Below are positions 41,501-49,735 of a DNA stretch of 64,000 nucleotides, one piece after another. The stretch is from assembly GCA_000721375.1 (NCBI GenBank), contig JOGW01000003.1, positions 434,001-498,000 on the forward strand. Reading direction: 5' to 3'. The number at the start of each line of letters is the position of its first letter. The stretch's first letter is position 1. Origin of the DNA: Streptomyces sp. NRRL B-3428. GTDB lineage: Bacteria > Actinomycetota > Actinomycetes > Streptomycetales > Streptomycetaceae. Made by a program: the position numbers and the translations under genes. The notes under the pieces are model-generated. The model made no database searches and was not told the DNA's origin. It worked only from the letters and a program-made list of their open reading frames with translations.

Positions 41501-41931
41501 TGGCGCAGGTCCTCGTGGAGGTCCGCCGCGTAGCCGCCGGCGAGGTAGGCGGAGATCGCCTGATCACCGCCGCCGAGCGCCGTACCGGCCGAGGCGCGGA
41601 CGGCACGGCCCGCGAGCGGCAGCGCCGCAAGGACGCCGAAGCGGTTGTCCTCCGCCCGCAGGACGGGCAGTTCCTGGGTGAGGAACGTGGTCAGAGCGGC
41701 CGGACCGCCGGTGAGCGCGCGCACCGCGCCGTCGCGTACCGCCCTGCCTCCGATCTTGTACGCCCAGACCACCTTGCCGCGCTCGGTGTCGGGCAGTCCG
41801 GTGCCCTCGGCGGGTTCGTCGGAGGCGTGGGCGATGCGCGGGCTGAGCACGAGGCTGGACGTGGCGGCGACGGCCGTGCCGGCGGCGAGCGTGGTGAGTA
41901 CGCGCCGTCTGCTCCAGAAGATGGTGTCCAA
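38590..41931 (-). CDS. Tat-exported ALF-repeat protein with a hydrophobic C-terminal domain
   Basis: A protein of about 1113 aa. A twin-arginine signal (SRRRVLTTL) starts it; the TTG at 41931 is chosen because GGAAGGA lies before it. Two blocks of ALF-type repeats (about 65-250 and 615-815) with recurring FLT...ED...V..LL and A..AL units are separated by an extremely Ala-rich coiled coil (about 260-600), and a second such coil runs to about 985. The final ~110 aa are Gly-rich and hydrophobic with three or four candidate helices. ALF-repeat proteins are known as actinobacterial polymorphic-toxin scaffolds. The end here suits a pore-forming toxin and not an enzyme, with the next gene as immunity protein. 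Confidence 0.75.
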   Translation of the reverse strand: MDTIFWSRRRVLTTLAAGTAVAATSSLVLSPRIAHASDEPAEGTGLPDTERGKVVWAYKIGGRAVRDGAVRALTGGPAALTTFLTQELPVLRAEDNRFGVLAALPLAGRAVRASAGTALGGGDQAISAYLAGGYAADLHEDLRQLTFTVLNNSGSAVKREANKALTADTDAALRTFLTQGVVAAQQEDDRVAVFTLLNTATPEVRKYAERALNDGSPDAIRTFLTSGQYIARARDEEAATIDQLVAIVQREGKIAGLQTEQAVAASEKAKDAAEKAKAAALKAAEEARAAQNDVAKSAKAANAAASAAQGAAAAANRAIAASRTAQNASQRAALAAQAAAAAAATAGNAAARAYSAAIAASKDAGKAEAANQAAQGAKAAAAKARTAAAAADKASIASRSAASAGNAAASAAQNASAAAAASADAAAASGAAQSQANAARAAAAEADAAAARATKAANTAQTLANRAADAAAVARDAANSAADHAYAAAAAAEEAYAHAGEAVEYAKRSTDSANAATAAATKAHDAVKEAMEVEKAARTAETARLAEEVELCVTEARLRAKSETDAAVAADRERTEVDRTSSEIKDLIAAAESAMTSGDTAKAVSDGRFAAAKLLAVTGSWTREAAEFALAGNDEDVLNWLDADRGLAQKLDDRETVLGVARMSIADIAEAAHTALASTDDEAPTRFLSSGFVTAGAETYRVRIFRVLNENPGSAVRAKAQAALDTGSPVAMHRFLSLELAEAVKEDDNVEILRLFNTGGMYTKAAAQIALEGSAKMRRSFVTSGQFDAARLDHDQATHVAAVRAALSLASKVALEALEDASYAQKAAAEARNAAAEATTWATKAGEYSKDAELAKDEAKRNADAADASATKAAESAATAKNAAKTATAAAATANYAMSRALVSAKEAVSSANSAQASASQAQAAALAAGKSKAEAAAAASAAKKIVADKRRAEAEAKAQTIAMEAVAHETNGTSPVSEGNTEYWGLWPKDLGREKDWHEAVGHWSAVTGVISVGIAASAFFFPPAAPAILGVAGAVGLVSWGLSGVAAILAGTSYGFDSEQWSEDMGMFVVGGIFAGMGTVISKAGLANEVGSKIFGVASGVAGGIADVFDW

Positions 41932-42333
41932 AACGGTCCTTCCGGCAGGGAGTTGGACCCTTTCAGGGCGCACGGGAACAGCCCGGCCATACGGGACAGG
42001 CTGGCGATTCGGCCCGTAAAAGGGGAAACAGAAGCGGAGGCGCGCAGGGGGAGGACGCGACGTGACCCTAGACGGATAACTGCACTGTCGCCACTTGGCA
42101 GTTGACCTTTACTAACCCCTGATCCATCGGATGTGGAATCTTAACCGGAACCCGTACAACCATCTCCGGACATGGCGCACGTCACAGCGAGTACCCGCCG
42201 GTTACCCCGTTTCTGCCCGATATCGGAATTGGACGTTCCATTAACGCCTCGCTTCGATGGGGAACTTGGGCCGCAGGGGGCGGCGAACCTCTTATCCGTC
42301 GACTCCTGTCGACCGTCGACTTCTAGGACTGTG
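41932..42333. other. Divergent intergenic region
   Basis: These 402 bp hold no supported gene. A possible -35 box TTGACC lies at 42102-42107 on the plus strand without a clear -10. The ribosome site of the ALF-repeat gene is just right of 41931. Nothing else is recognised. Confidence 0.45.
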
Positions 42334-42843
42334 ATGAAGCCACGCAGCGCATTGATGCGCACTCTGGGTGCCGCGGCCGCAGCCGGCGCCCTCGCCTGGG
42401 CCGTGCTCGCGGGGGGCTCCGGTACGGACTCCGGTACACCGGTGGAGGCCGTCGCCGAAGCGGCCCCCGGGTACGCGATCGAGGACTACAACTACCCGAA
42501 CGCCGACAAGATCCTGGCCGAAAAGAACATTGTGCTCAAGCGCGGTGACGGTCACATCGTGCTCGCGGACTGCGCGAGCGAGACGGGTCTCCTCGAAGTC
42601 TGGGCGCGTTCCCAGGAGAAGATCTGCTTCAAGGTGACCGGAAACTCCGGCTGGCTCACCCTCGAAATTCCCTCGGTATACGGAATCAAGGGAAGCGTCG
42701 ACCAGTCGGCTCAGGTCGATATGACGGTCGGCACCGAGGAGACGTCCTTCGACGTGCCCAAGAACAATTTCGCAGCGGTCGGCGAGAGCGCGGACCCCGA
42801 GGGCCGCGACCACATACTCGTCGAAATCCGGACAGCCAAGTAG
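42334..42843 (+). CDS. Secreted protein of unknown function
   Basis: A protein of 169 aa. An N-terminal hydrophobic segment (about 9-28) is a signal peptide, and the mature protein (from about 35) starts with TPVEAVAEAAPGYAIEDYNYP. A beta-rich domain with two cysteines (LADCASETG, EKICFKVTG) follows, which are probably disulfide-bonded. There is no catalytic motif. It lies 34 bp upstream of the pseudo-protease gene, so the two are probably co-expressed; the mature domain could be a partner of that protein. Confidence 0.8.
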   Translation: MKPRSALMRTLGAAAAAGALAWAVLAGGSGTDSGTPVEAVAEAAPGYAIEDYNYPNADKILAEKNIVLKRGDGHIVLADCASETGLLEVWARSQEKICFKVTGNSGWLTLEIPSVYGIKGSVDQSAQVDMTVGTEETSFDVPKNNFAAVGESADPEGRDHILVEIRTAK

Positions 42844-42877
42844 CCGCCGCCGACCCGCGATTGAGGAACTGATCCCC

Positions 42878-45094
42878 ATGCAGCACTTCCCCAGGCGACC
42901 CCGCCTGGCCGCGCTCGGCGCGGTCCTTGCCGCCGGCTCGCTCGCGCTGTGCGCGGCGCCCGCGTCCGCCGTCAACGGCACCCCCGTGTCCGATTCGGAC
43001 ACCACGTACGCCTACACCGCCCAGATCACCGTCGGCGGCCACGACCGCGGCTGCTCCGCCGTCCTCGTGGATGCCGAGTGGCTGATGACGGCGGCCAGTT
43101 GCTTCGCCGCCGACCCGGCCGCTTCCCTGGCCGTCCCGGCCGGCGCCCCGGCCAAGCCCACCACCGCGGTCATCGGCCGCGCCGACCTCGCCAACACCTC
43201 GCAGGGCGCCGAGCGCCGTGTGGTGCAGCTGGTCCCGCGCACCGACCGTGACGTGGTCCTGGCCCGCCTGAACCGGCCGGTCACCAACGTCACCCCGATC
43301 GCCCTCGCCACCACCGCCCCGGTCGCGGGCGAGGAGCTGAAGTTCTCCGGCCACGGCCGCTCGGCGGCCGAGTGGGCCCCGCTGCGGCTCAACACCGGCG
43401 CGTACAACGTCGATTCCATCGCCGCCACCACCGCGAACGTGACGGGCAAGAGCTCGGCCGCGTGCGGCGGAGACGCCGGCGGTCCGGTCGTACGCTCCGG
43501 CAAGCTCGCGGGTCTGGTCAGCCAGACCTCCGCCGGCGGCTGCTACGGCATCGACCCCACCGTCACCTCCACCACCGGTGTCATCGCCCGGGTCGACGAC
43601 CTCGCCTCCTGGGTGAGCTCGACGGTGGGCGCGGTCAAGATCACCGACTTCAACGGTGACGGCGCCGAGGACATCGCGATCACCGACCCGAAGGCCACCG
43701 TCGGTGGCGACGCCGAGGCCGGTCTCGTGCGGATCGTGTACGGCGGCGGCAAGGGCACCGCCGAGATCAACCAGGATCTCGACTGGGTGTCCGGTGCCTC
43801 CGAGGCCACCGACTGGTTCGGCGAGTCCATGGACACCGTGGACTACAACGAGGACGGCTACACCGACCTCGTCGTCGGCTCCCCCTCCGAGGACGTGGGC
43901 ACCGCCACCTCGGCCGGCTTCTTCGACGTGTTCTACGGCGCTCCGGGCGGCTTCGGCACCGGCACGCTGAAGGCCACGCACTTCGAGCAGGGCAGCGCCT
44001 CCGTCGGCGGCACCATGGGCGGCTCCGCCCCGGAGCAGGACGACCGGCTCGGCCACGCCATCGCGGCCGGCACCACGCAGTCGGGCGAGCCGTACATCCT
44101 GGTCGGCGCCCCGGGTGAGGCCCTCGGCACCGTCACGAAGGCGGGCATGGCCTTCTACGTGCACGGCGGCGGCACCGCCAACGTCGGTATCCACCAGGAC
44201 ACCACCGGTGTGCCCGGCGCCCCCGAGGCGGGCGACCGCTTCGGCGCCAGCGTCAGCGGCGATGCCAACTTCCTCGCCATCGGCAGCCCGAACGAGAACA
44301 TCAGCACCAAGGTGGACGCGGGCGGTCTGGTCCTGTTCAACCCGAACAAGCTGAACGCCGAGAGCAAGCCGACCCCGCTCAGCGGTGTCGACCAGGACAG
44401 CGACGTGGTCTCCGGCGCCGCCGAGGAGGGTGACGAGTTCGGCTACGCGCTCAGCCTGACCGAGTACCGTCCCTCGGGCGCCGCGGCCGCCACCGAGTCG
44501 ATCCTCGCGATCGGTTCGCCCGGCGAGGCGATGACCGTCGGCACCTCGGCCAACGCCGACGCCGGCCGCGTGGTCCTGCTCCGTGTGAAGGCGGACGGCA
44601 CCTGGAGCTACCTGCGCGAGCTGTGGCAGGGCGACGGCGCCGACGACGTCTCCGGCACCGCCGAGGCCGGCGACCGTATGGGCGAGAAGCTCACCGGCGT
44701 CAACACCGCCCCGCGCGCCGTGAGCACCGAGGCCACGATGAAGCTCGCCGTCGGCACCCCGGGCGAGGCCATCGGCACGGAGACCAAGGCCGGCGCCGTG
44801 CACACCTTCTCGCTGCTCGGCACCGCCGGTGCCAACGACCGCTGGATCGAGTCCGGTGACGGCGACGGCGTGCCGGGCACGCCCGCGGCCAACCAGAACA
44901 TGGGCCGCAGCATCTGGTTCACGGGCACGAAGCTGTACATCGGGATGCCTTACGGTCCCTCGACCGGCGCCCTGTACGCACTGCCGCACTCGAACGTGAC
45001 GGCGGGCGGGACCGTGGCCGCGGTCACCACGTACAAGCCGGGTGCGGGTGGACTGCCCACCAACGCCGCCTACTTCGGGTACGTGGCGCGCTGA
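42878..45094 (+). CDS. Secreted S1 pseudo-protease fused to an FG-GAP beta-propeller
   Basis: A protein of 738 aa. A signal peptide (1-31, ending ASA) precedes a chymotrypsin-like S1 domain (about 32-245), followed by about seven FG-GAP/integrin-type repeats (about 255-730) with Ca2+-binding DFNGDGAED and DYNEDGYTD loops. The S1 domain lacks two of three catalytic residues: the His motif TAAHC is AASC (Ser74), and the Ser motif GDSGGP is GDAGGP (Ala200). The Asp (RDVVLARL, 125) remains. It therefore cannot act as a serine protease. It may be a binding protein or inhibitor scaffold. Chymotrypsin-type cysteines are kept. Confidence 0.9.
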   Translation: MQHFPRRPRLAALGAVLAAGSLALCAAPASAVNGTPVSDSDTTYAYTAQITVGGHDRGCSAVLVDAEWLMTAASCFAADPAASLAVPAGAPAKPTTAVIGRADLANTSQGAERRVVQLVPRTDRDVVLARLNRPVTNVTPIALATTAPVAGEELKFSGHGRSAAEWAPLRLNTGAYNVDSIAATTANVTGKSSAACGGDAGGPVVRSGKLAGLVSQTSAGGCYGIDPTVTSTTGVIARVDDLASWVSSTVGAVKITDFNGDGAEDIAITDPKATVGGDAEAGLVRIVYGGGKGTAEINQDLDWVSGASEATDWFGESMDTVDYNEDGYTDLVVGSPSEDVGTATSAGFFDVFYGAPGGFGTGTLKATHFEQGSASVGGTMGGSAPEQDDRLGHAIAAGTTQSGEPYILVGAPGEALGTVTKAGMAFYVHGGGTANVGIHQDTTGVPGAPEAGDRFGASVSGDANFLAIGSPNENISTKVDAGGLVLFNPNKLNAESKPTPLSGVDQDSDVVSGAAEEGDEFGYALSLTEYRPSGAAAATESILAIGSPGEAMTVGTSANADAGRVVLLRVKADGTWSYLRELWQGDGADDVSGTAEAGDRMGEKLTGVNTAPRAVSTEATMKLAVGTPGEAIGTETKAGAVHTFSLLGTAGANDRWIESGDGDGVPGTPAANQNMGRSIWFTGTKLYIGMPYGPSTGALYALPHSNVTAGGTVAAVTTYKPGAGGLPTNAAYFGYVAR

Positions 45095-45113
45095 GTCCGT
45101 CGCACCACAACTG

Positions 45114-45152
45114 AGGAGCTCCCGAGGACCGCACAGGTCCTCGGGAGCTCCT
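45114..45152 (+). terminator. 17-bp terminator hairpin
   Basis: Arms 45114-45130 and 45136-45152 are perfectly complementary with a GCACA loop, followed by TTCTC. It lies 20 bp past the pseudo-protease stop and just before the convergent transporter stop, so it can serve both. Confidence 0.85.
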
Positions 45153-45168
45153 TTCTCGCGTACGGGGG

Positions 45169-46485
45169 CTAGAAGAAGCTCCCCCAGTCCGCATCCCAGA
45201 TCTGCTTCACCGCGAGCACCAGGAACAGCAGCCCCGCGATCACCAGCATCACGTTGCTCAGACCCGCCGGGCGATTGCGCCATTCGGCAGGTGTGCGGGC
45301 GGAGTTGAGGAGCCAGATCAGGGTCAGGGCCAGGAACGGCATGAACGCCGCGCCGAGGACCCCGTAGATGATGATCAGGCGGAAGGGCTCGCCCTCGAAG
45401 AGCAGGATCATCGGCGGGAAGGTCAGCCACAGCAGATACGCGCGGAACGGGACCGACTTCTCGCGCGCGCCCGAGGCGACCTCGGCGCCGGTGGACTCGC
45501 CGCGGCCGCGGGCCCGTTCGGCGAAGTCCGCGAACATCAGGCTGACGCCGTGCCACACGCCGATGAGCGAGGTGAACGACGTGGCGAAGAAGCCGACGAG
45601 GAAGAGCTTCGCGGTCGCGTCGCCGTACTCCTTCTCCAGGATGCCGGAGAGCTGGAGCAGACCGTCCTCGCCCTTGGCGAGCGACACGTTCGTCGAGTGC
45701 AGGAGCTCCGCGCCGACGAAGAGCATCGCCACGACGAAGATGCCGGTGGTGATGTACGCGACCCGGTTGTCCAGGCGCATCACCTTCATCCAGCCGGAGT
45801 TGGTCCAGCCCTTGGCGTTGACCCAGTAGCCGTACGCGGCGAGCGTGATGGTGCCGCCGACGCCGCCGATCAGGCCCAGGGTGTTGAGGATCGAGTCCTT
45901 CTGGTCGGGCAGGACCGGGAGCAGGCCCGCGAAGGCGTCGGCGAGGTTGGGCGTGACGCGGATCGCGAGGTAGACGGTGACGAGGAACATGACGCCCACG
46001 AGGACGGTCATGACCTTCTCGAAGACCGCGTACTTGTTGAACCAGACGAAGACCAGGCCGACCAGGCCCGTGGCGATCGCCCACCACTTCAGGTCGATGT
46101 CCGCGTCGGGGAAGAGCGCCTGGAGCGGCAGCCCGGACGAGGACATCGCGGCGGCGCCGTAGACGAAGCCCCACACGACCACGTAGACGACGAAGAACCA
46201 GGTCGTCCACTTGCCGAGGCTCGACCAGCCGTCGAAGAGGGTGCGTCCGGTGGACAGATGCCAGCGCCCGGCCGCCTCCGCGAGGGCGATCTTGACCACG
46301 CAGCCGATGATCGCGGCCCACAGGAGGGTGTAGCCGAAGTTGCTGCCCGCGATCAGGGTGGCGACCAGGTCGCCGGCGCCCACGCCCGTCGCGGCGACAA
46401 CGATGCCAGGGCCGATGTACTTCCAACTGGATTTGCGTGGTGCGGTGTTCGCGCCTGTTCCGGTTCCCGTTCCCGTATCCGCCAT
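45169..46485 (-). CDS. Nramp-family transporter lacking the DPGN metal motif
   Basis: A protein of 438 aa with about 11 hydrophobic helices and the Nramp opening GPGIVVAATGVGAGDLVATL. In Mn2+/Fe2+ transporters this stretch reads DPGN; here it is GAGD. The second ligand motif in helix 6 (MPH in Nramps) is also not seen; the helix-6 region is GYWVNAKGWTNSG-like. So either the substrate is not a transition metal, or the site is rebuilt. A short Thr/Gly-rich tail precedes the first helix. A 20-bp palindrome lies 22 bp upstream of the ATG at 46485. Confidence 0.87.
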   Translation of the reverse strand: MADTGTGTGTGANTAPRKSSWKYIGPGIVVAATGVGAGDLVATLIAGSNFGYTLLWAAIIGCVVKIALAEAAGRWHLSTGRTLFDGWSSLGKWTTWFFVVYVVVWGFVYGAAAMSSSGLPLQALFPDADIDLKWWAIATGLVGLVFVWFNKYAVFEKVMTVLVGVMFLVTVYLAIRVTPNLADAFAGLLPVLPDQKDSILNTLGLIGGVGGTITLAAYGYWVNAKGWTNSGWMKVMRLDNRVAYITTGIFVVAMLFVGAELLHSTNVSLAKGEDGLLQLSGILEKEYGDATAKLFLVGFFATSFTSLIGVWHGVSLMFADFAERARGRGESTGAEVASGAREKSVPFRAYLLWLTFPPMILLFEGEPFRLIIIYGVLGAAFMPFLALTLIWLLNSARTPAEWRNRPAGLSNVMLVIAGLLFLVLAVKQIWDADWGSFF

Positions 46486-46506
46486 GTGGTGTCTCCCCGC
46501 TCGTCC

Positions 46507-46526
46507 CCGGTGATCGAGATCACCGG
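46507..46526. promoter_or_regulatory. Perfect 9-2-9 palindrome upstream of the Nramp-like gene
   Basis: CCGGTGATCGAGATCACCGG lies 22 bp upstream of the transporter start, in its promoter or leader. It is a candidate operator for a dimeric repressor. Confidence 0.5.
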
Positions 46527-46614
46527 TCACCATCGGCGGTTTCCGGCCGCGGCACAAGGGGGCGTACGGATGTCGTATTGACGAGGCCATGCCACTACTC
46601 CACGATGACCCCGC

Positions 46615-46688
46615 ACAACCGCACCCGCGCCACCGCATAGCGGACACCGCTACAACCGCACCCGCGCCACCGCTCAGCGGACACCGCA
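46615..46688. repeat. 37-bp direct repeat, two copies
   Basis: Copies at 46615-46651 and 46652-46688 agree in about 34 of 37 bases (starting acaaccgcacccgcgccacc). They lie 51-124 bp upstream of the carboxypeptidase start. A duplicated regulator site is possible. Confidence 0.75.
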
Positions 46689-46739
46689 CCGCCGTACTCG
46701 CGTCGCCATGAGCCACCCCACACACGCTCAGGAGATGTC

Positions 46740-48077
46740 ATGCGCTTACGCATTCGCGGAAAGAGAACCGCGGCGCTCGCCGCCGTCATCGCCCTCGCCC
46801 TCGCCGCACCACTGACCGCCGACGCCTCGCCCGACGAGGCGCGCGCGGCGGCCGCCCAGCAGGAGGAGAGCCGCCAGCAGTACGAGATCCACGTGCACAG
46901 CAACAAGCTCGACCGGGCCGCCGTCACGCGGATCGCCCAGTCCGGCGTCTCGATCGACGAGAGCGACGGGCACACGGTGGTCGTCACCGCCAACGCCGCC
47001 CAGGCGAAGAAGCTGCGCGCCCAGGGGTACGCATTGGAGCCGCTCGGCGCCGTACCGGAGCGCCTCGAAGGCGCCGAGGTCACCCCGCTGGACTTCCCCT
47101 CGGCCGACTCGCGCTATCACAACTACGCCGAGATGAACGCCGAGTTGAACCAGCGCATCGCCGCCTATCCCTCGATCATGAGCAAGCGCGTGATCGGCAA
47201 GTCGTACCAGGGCCGCGACATCGTCGCCATCAAGATCAGCGACAACGTGGCGAGCGACGAGGCCGAGCCCGAGGTGCTCTTCACGCACCACCAGCACGCG
47301 CGTGAGCATCTGACCGTCGAGATGGCGCTCTATCTCGTACGGGAGCTCGGCGCCGGATACGGCTCGGACTCGCGGATCAGCAGCATGGTGAACGGCCGCG
47401 AGATCTGGATCATCCCGGACGTGAACCCGGACGGCGGCGAGTACGACATCGCCTCCGGCTCTTACCGCTCCTGGCGCAAGAACCGCCAGCCCAACTCCGG
47501 TTCCAGTTATGTGGGTACGGACCTCAACCGCAACTGGAACTACAACTGGGGCTGCTGCGGCGGCTCCTCGGGTTCCAGGTCCTCGGAGACCTACCGCGGA
47601 CCCTCGGCCGAATCCGCCCCCGAGGTCCAGGTGGTCGCGGGCTTCGTGCGCAGCCGGGTCATCGGCGGCAAGCAGCAGATCAAGGCGTCCATCGACTTCC
47701 ACACGTACAGCGAGCTGGTGCTGTGGCCGTACGGCTACACGTACAGCGACACCGCGACGGGTCTGACCGCGGACGACCGCAACGCGCATGCGGCCGTCGG
47801 CCAGAAGATGGCGGCGAGCAACGGCTACACGCCGCAGCAGTCCAGCGATCTGTACATCACGGACGGTTCCATCGGTGACTGGATGTGGGGATCGCAGAAG
47901 ATCTTCCACTACACGTTCGAGATGTATCCGTCGTCGTCGGGCGGCGGCGGCTTCTACCCGCCCGACGAGGTGATCGAGCGGGAGACGTCGCGCAACCGGG
48001 ACGCCGTACTGCAGTTGCTCGAGAACTCGGACTGCATGTACCGGTCCATCGGGAAGCAGGCGCAGTACTGCGTCTGA
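46740..48077 (+). CDS. Secreted zinc carboxypeptidase (M14 family)
   Basis: A protein of 445 aa. A signal peptide (1-30) and a pro-segment (about 31-115) precede the M14 domain. Zinc ligands are in HHQHAREH (HxxE) and HTYSE, the Arg and Asn substrate contacts are in DLNRNWNYN, and the catalytic Glu is in FEMYPSS near residue 400. DVNPDGGEY and [11 protein letters not shown] are standard M14 segments. It would remove C-terminal residues from peptides outside the cell. The start follows AGGAGATGTC. Confidence 0.95.
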   Translation: MRLRIRGKRTAALAAVIALALAAPLTADASPDEARAAAAQQEESRQQYEIHVHSNKLDRAAVTRIAQSGVSIDESDGHTVVVTANAAQAKKLRAQGYALEPLGAVPERLEGAEVTPLDFPSADSRYHNYAEMNAELNQRIAAYPSIMSKRVIGKSYQGRDIVAIKISDNVASDEAEPEVLFTHHQHAREHLTVEMALYLVRELGAGYGSDSRISSMVNGREIWIIPDVNPDGGEYDIASGSYRSWRKNRQPNSGSSYVGTDLNRNWNYNWGCCGGSSGSRSSETYRGPSAESAPEVQVVAGFVRSRVIGGKQQIKASIDFHTYSELVLWPYGYTYSDTATGLTADDRNAHAAVGQKMAASNGYTPQQSSDLYITDGSIGDWMWGSQKIFHYTFEMYPSSSGGGGFYPPDEVIERETSRNRDAVLQLLENSDCMYRSIGKQAQYCV

Positions 48078-48095
48078 TCAGTCCTTGATCAGACG
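48071..48095. terminator. Hairpin between convergent genes
   Basis: CGTCTGATCA pairs with TGATCAGACG around GTCCT. The stem contains the carboxypeptidase stop codon and ends 6 bp before the convergent stop at 48101. Confidence 0.6.
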
Positions 48096-48100
48096 CCTGA

Positions 48101-48565
48101 TCAGCCCCTGTTGGCGAGCTGGGCCTGGTAGTACGCGGCGACCGGGCCCAGCTGCGTCAGCCACTCGATCATCTTCTGCTGCTTCTTGGCGTTGATCACG
48201 CACTCGTGGAACCAGCCGGCGGTGTGGGTGATGCCCACCCGCAGGAAGGTGCCCTGGGCCGTGTAGTGGAGCTGGGTGATGTGCTGCCACGCATGGTCGG
48301 TGATCTGACCGCCGAGGTCGAAGGAGACGCCTTCGCCGTCGATGACCAGGGCGTTGGTCTTGTCGAAGGCCACGAACTCGGGGCCCGCGGGCACCGGCTG
48401 AGGAATCTGCCCGGGTACGTACGCGGGCGGCGGCCCGGGTACATGGGTAGGCGGCGGCCCGGGTACATGGGTGGGCGGCGGCGGGGATGCGTGGGCGGGC
48501 GCCTGAGATCCATAGGCGGGCGGCGGCGGCCCGAAAGCCTGGGGGCCCTGCTGGTCCGTCGTCAC
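48101..48565 (-). CDS. Small cytoplasmic protein with Pro-rich repeats and a PH-like domain
   Basis: A protein of 154 aa. The N-terminal ~65 residues are Pro-rich with three near-repeats of PPPTHVPG. The C-terminal ~90 aa look like a beta-rich PH/DUF4429-like domain (FVAFDKTNALVIDGEGVSFD, then HITQLHYTAQGTFLRVGI) ending in a helix. The GTG at 48565 follows GAGGAGAG. No enzyme motif or membrane helix is seen, and the function is unknown. Confidence 0.75.
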   Translation of the reverse strand: MTTDQQGPQAFGPPPPAYGSQAPAHASPPPPTHVPGPPPTHVPGPPPAYVPGQIPQPVPAGPEFVAFDKTNALVIDGEGVSFDLGGQITDHAWQHITQLHYTAQGTFLRVGITHTAGWFHECVINAKKQQKMIEWLTQLGPVAAYYQAQLANRG

Positions 48566-48619
48566 TTCGGCTCTCCTCGTGCCTGGCTGCCGGGGCTTCA
48601 CGCCCGTCGGCCACCAGTC

Positions 48620-49627
48620 TTACGTGTCCCCGTCCGACTCGTACAGTCCGAAAGCCCCGACCTGCATGCGACCGAACTCGCGGTGGGCCAGCGGGAGGCG
48701 GTAGCGGTCCGGGGAGACGGGCAGCACGATGGACGACCGGATCAGGAGATCGAGTTCGTCACGGACGTCGAAGAGCAGCTGGACCTGATCGCGGGTGAAG
48801 GCGCAGCTGAACGCCGAGAGCCGGAACCACATCAGCTGCTCCGGGCGGCGGCACAGCTGGTAGCTCCACTCGATGGCCCGCCACAGGGTGCGGTGCCGTT
48901 CGGGTTCGCGGGGGCCGTCGGTGAGCACCGCGAAGCGGCCGCCGGGCGTGGTCAGCCGCGCGAAGAGCTGCCGCGGTCCCATCCGGTGCAGGGCGTGCGC
49001 GACGAACACGGCCGCCAGCGGATTCCCGTCGATGCGCAGGGCGAACAGGTGCGCCCAGGCCCGGGGCAGGTCCACCTCCTGTGCGGCGGCCAGTTCCTGC
49101 AGCAGGTCCTCGGTCTGCTCCAGGGTCAACGGGGCTACGCCGACGAGGGACTCGTCCACCGTGCCCAGCGGCTGGCGGCTGGTGGCGATCAGCTGCAGCT
49201 TGGGGCAGGCGTCCCGGATACGGTCCGCCAGGTGGGCGGTGCCCGCCGCCACGTGTTCACAGGTGTCCAGCACCAGCAGGCCGCGCTGCGGGGCCAGGGT
49301 GCGCAGCAGCTCGGGCAGCGGGTCGGTGCGGTCGCCGGTGTCGGCACCCACCGCGTCGGCAACCGTCCGCGGCACCTGGGCGGAGTCCCGGCAGCGGGCG
49401 AGGTCGACGTGGTGGACGGGGAGCCCGGCGGCCTGCGCCACCCTTGCCGCGAGATGCGACTTGCCGGCTCCGGGCGGGCCGGTGAGGGTCAGATGGCCTT
49501 CGTTGTGGAGCCGTTCGACGAGTGCGGCAGGGGTGGGGGTGGGGGTCGGGTCCCAGTAGTGGGCGGGTTCGGGACCCGGGGGCAGGTGGTGGGCGGGTTC
49601 AGGGCCCGGCATGCTGTGCGGGTGCAT
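48620..49627 (-). CDS. STAND-type ATPase without an HTH domain
   Basis: A protein of 335 aa. A Pro/His-rich N-terminus leads to a Walker A GPPGAGKSHLA (about 50-60), Walker B GLLVLDTCEH, the sensor TSRQPL and a C-terminal helical part (AIEWSYQLCRRPEQ). It is clearly paralogous to the N-terminal half of the next gene (49736-52054), for example LVLDTCEHVAAGTAHLA versus LILDTCEHLVDSCALLA. It has no LuxR HTH and no TPR region. It may be a truncated duplicate with a separate signalling role, or it may act on its neighbour. Confidence 0.87.
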   Translation of the reverse strand: MHPHSMPGPEPAHHLPPGPEPAHYWDPTPTPTPAALVERLHNEGHLTLTGPPGAGKSHLAARVAQAAGLPVHHVDLARCRDSAQVPRTVADAVGADTGDRTDPLPELLRTLAPQRGLLVLDTCEHVAAGTAHLADRIRDACPKLQLIATSRQPLGTVDESLVGVAPLTLEQTEDLLQELAAAQEVDLPRAWAHLFALRIDGNPLAAVFVAHALHRMGPRQLFARLTTPGGRFAVLTDGPREPERHRTLWRAIEWSYQLCRRPEQLMWFRLSAFSCAFTRDQVQLLFDVRDELDLLIRSSIVLPVSPDRYRLPLAHREFGRMQVGAFGLYESDGDT

Positions 49628-49735
49628 GCGGACAGCCTGGTGCGCAGGGGGTACGTGCGCGCGGGGTGGGACAGGAGATCGGGGTACCTAAATGCCACCG
49701 GCCGTATGCGATAGGTACGACTTCTAAGTACGACT

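Noticed and set aside
38920..42105. Open frame of more than 1000 codons on the plus strand opposite the ALF-repeat gene
   Set aside because: Its Arg/Gly/Leu-rich composition is the shadow of an Ala-rich gene on the other strand; it has no motif or ribosome site.
42686..46426. Open frame of about 1250 codons on the minus strand opposite the pseudo-protease gene
   Set aside because: It crosses the real minus-strand transporter in another frame and lies antisense to a well-supported secreted protein. It is a codon-bias shadow.
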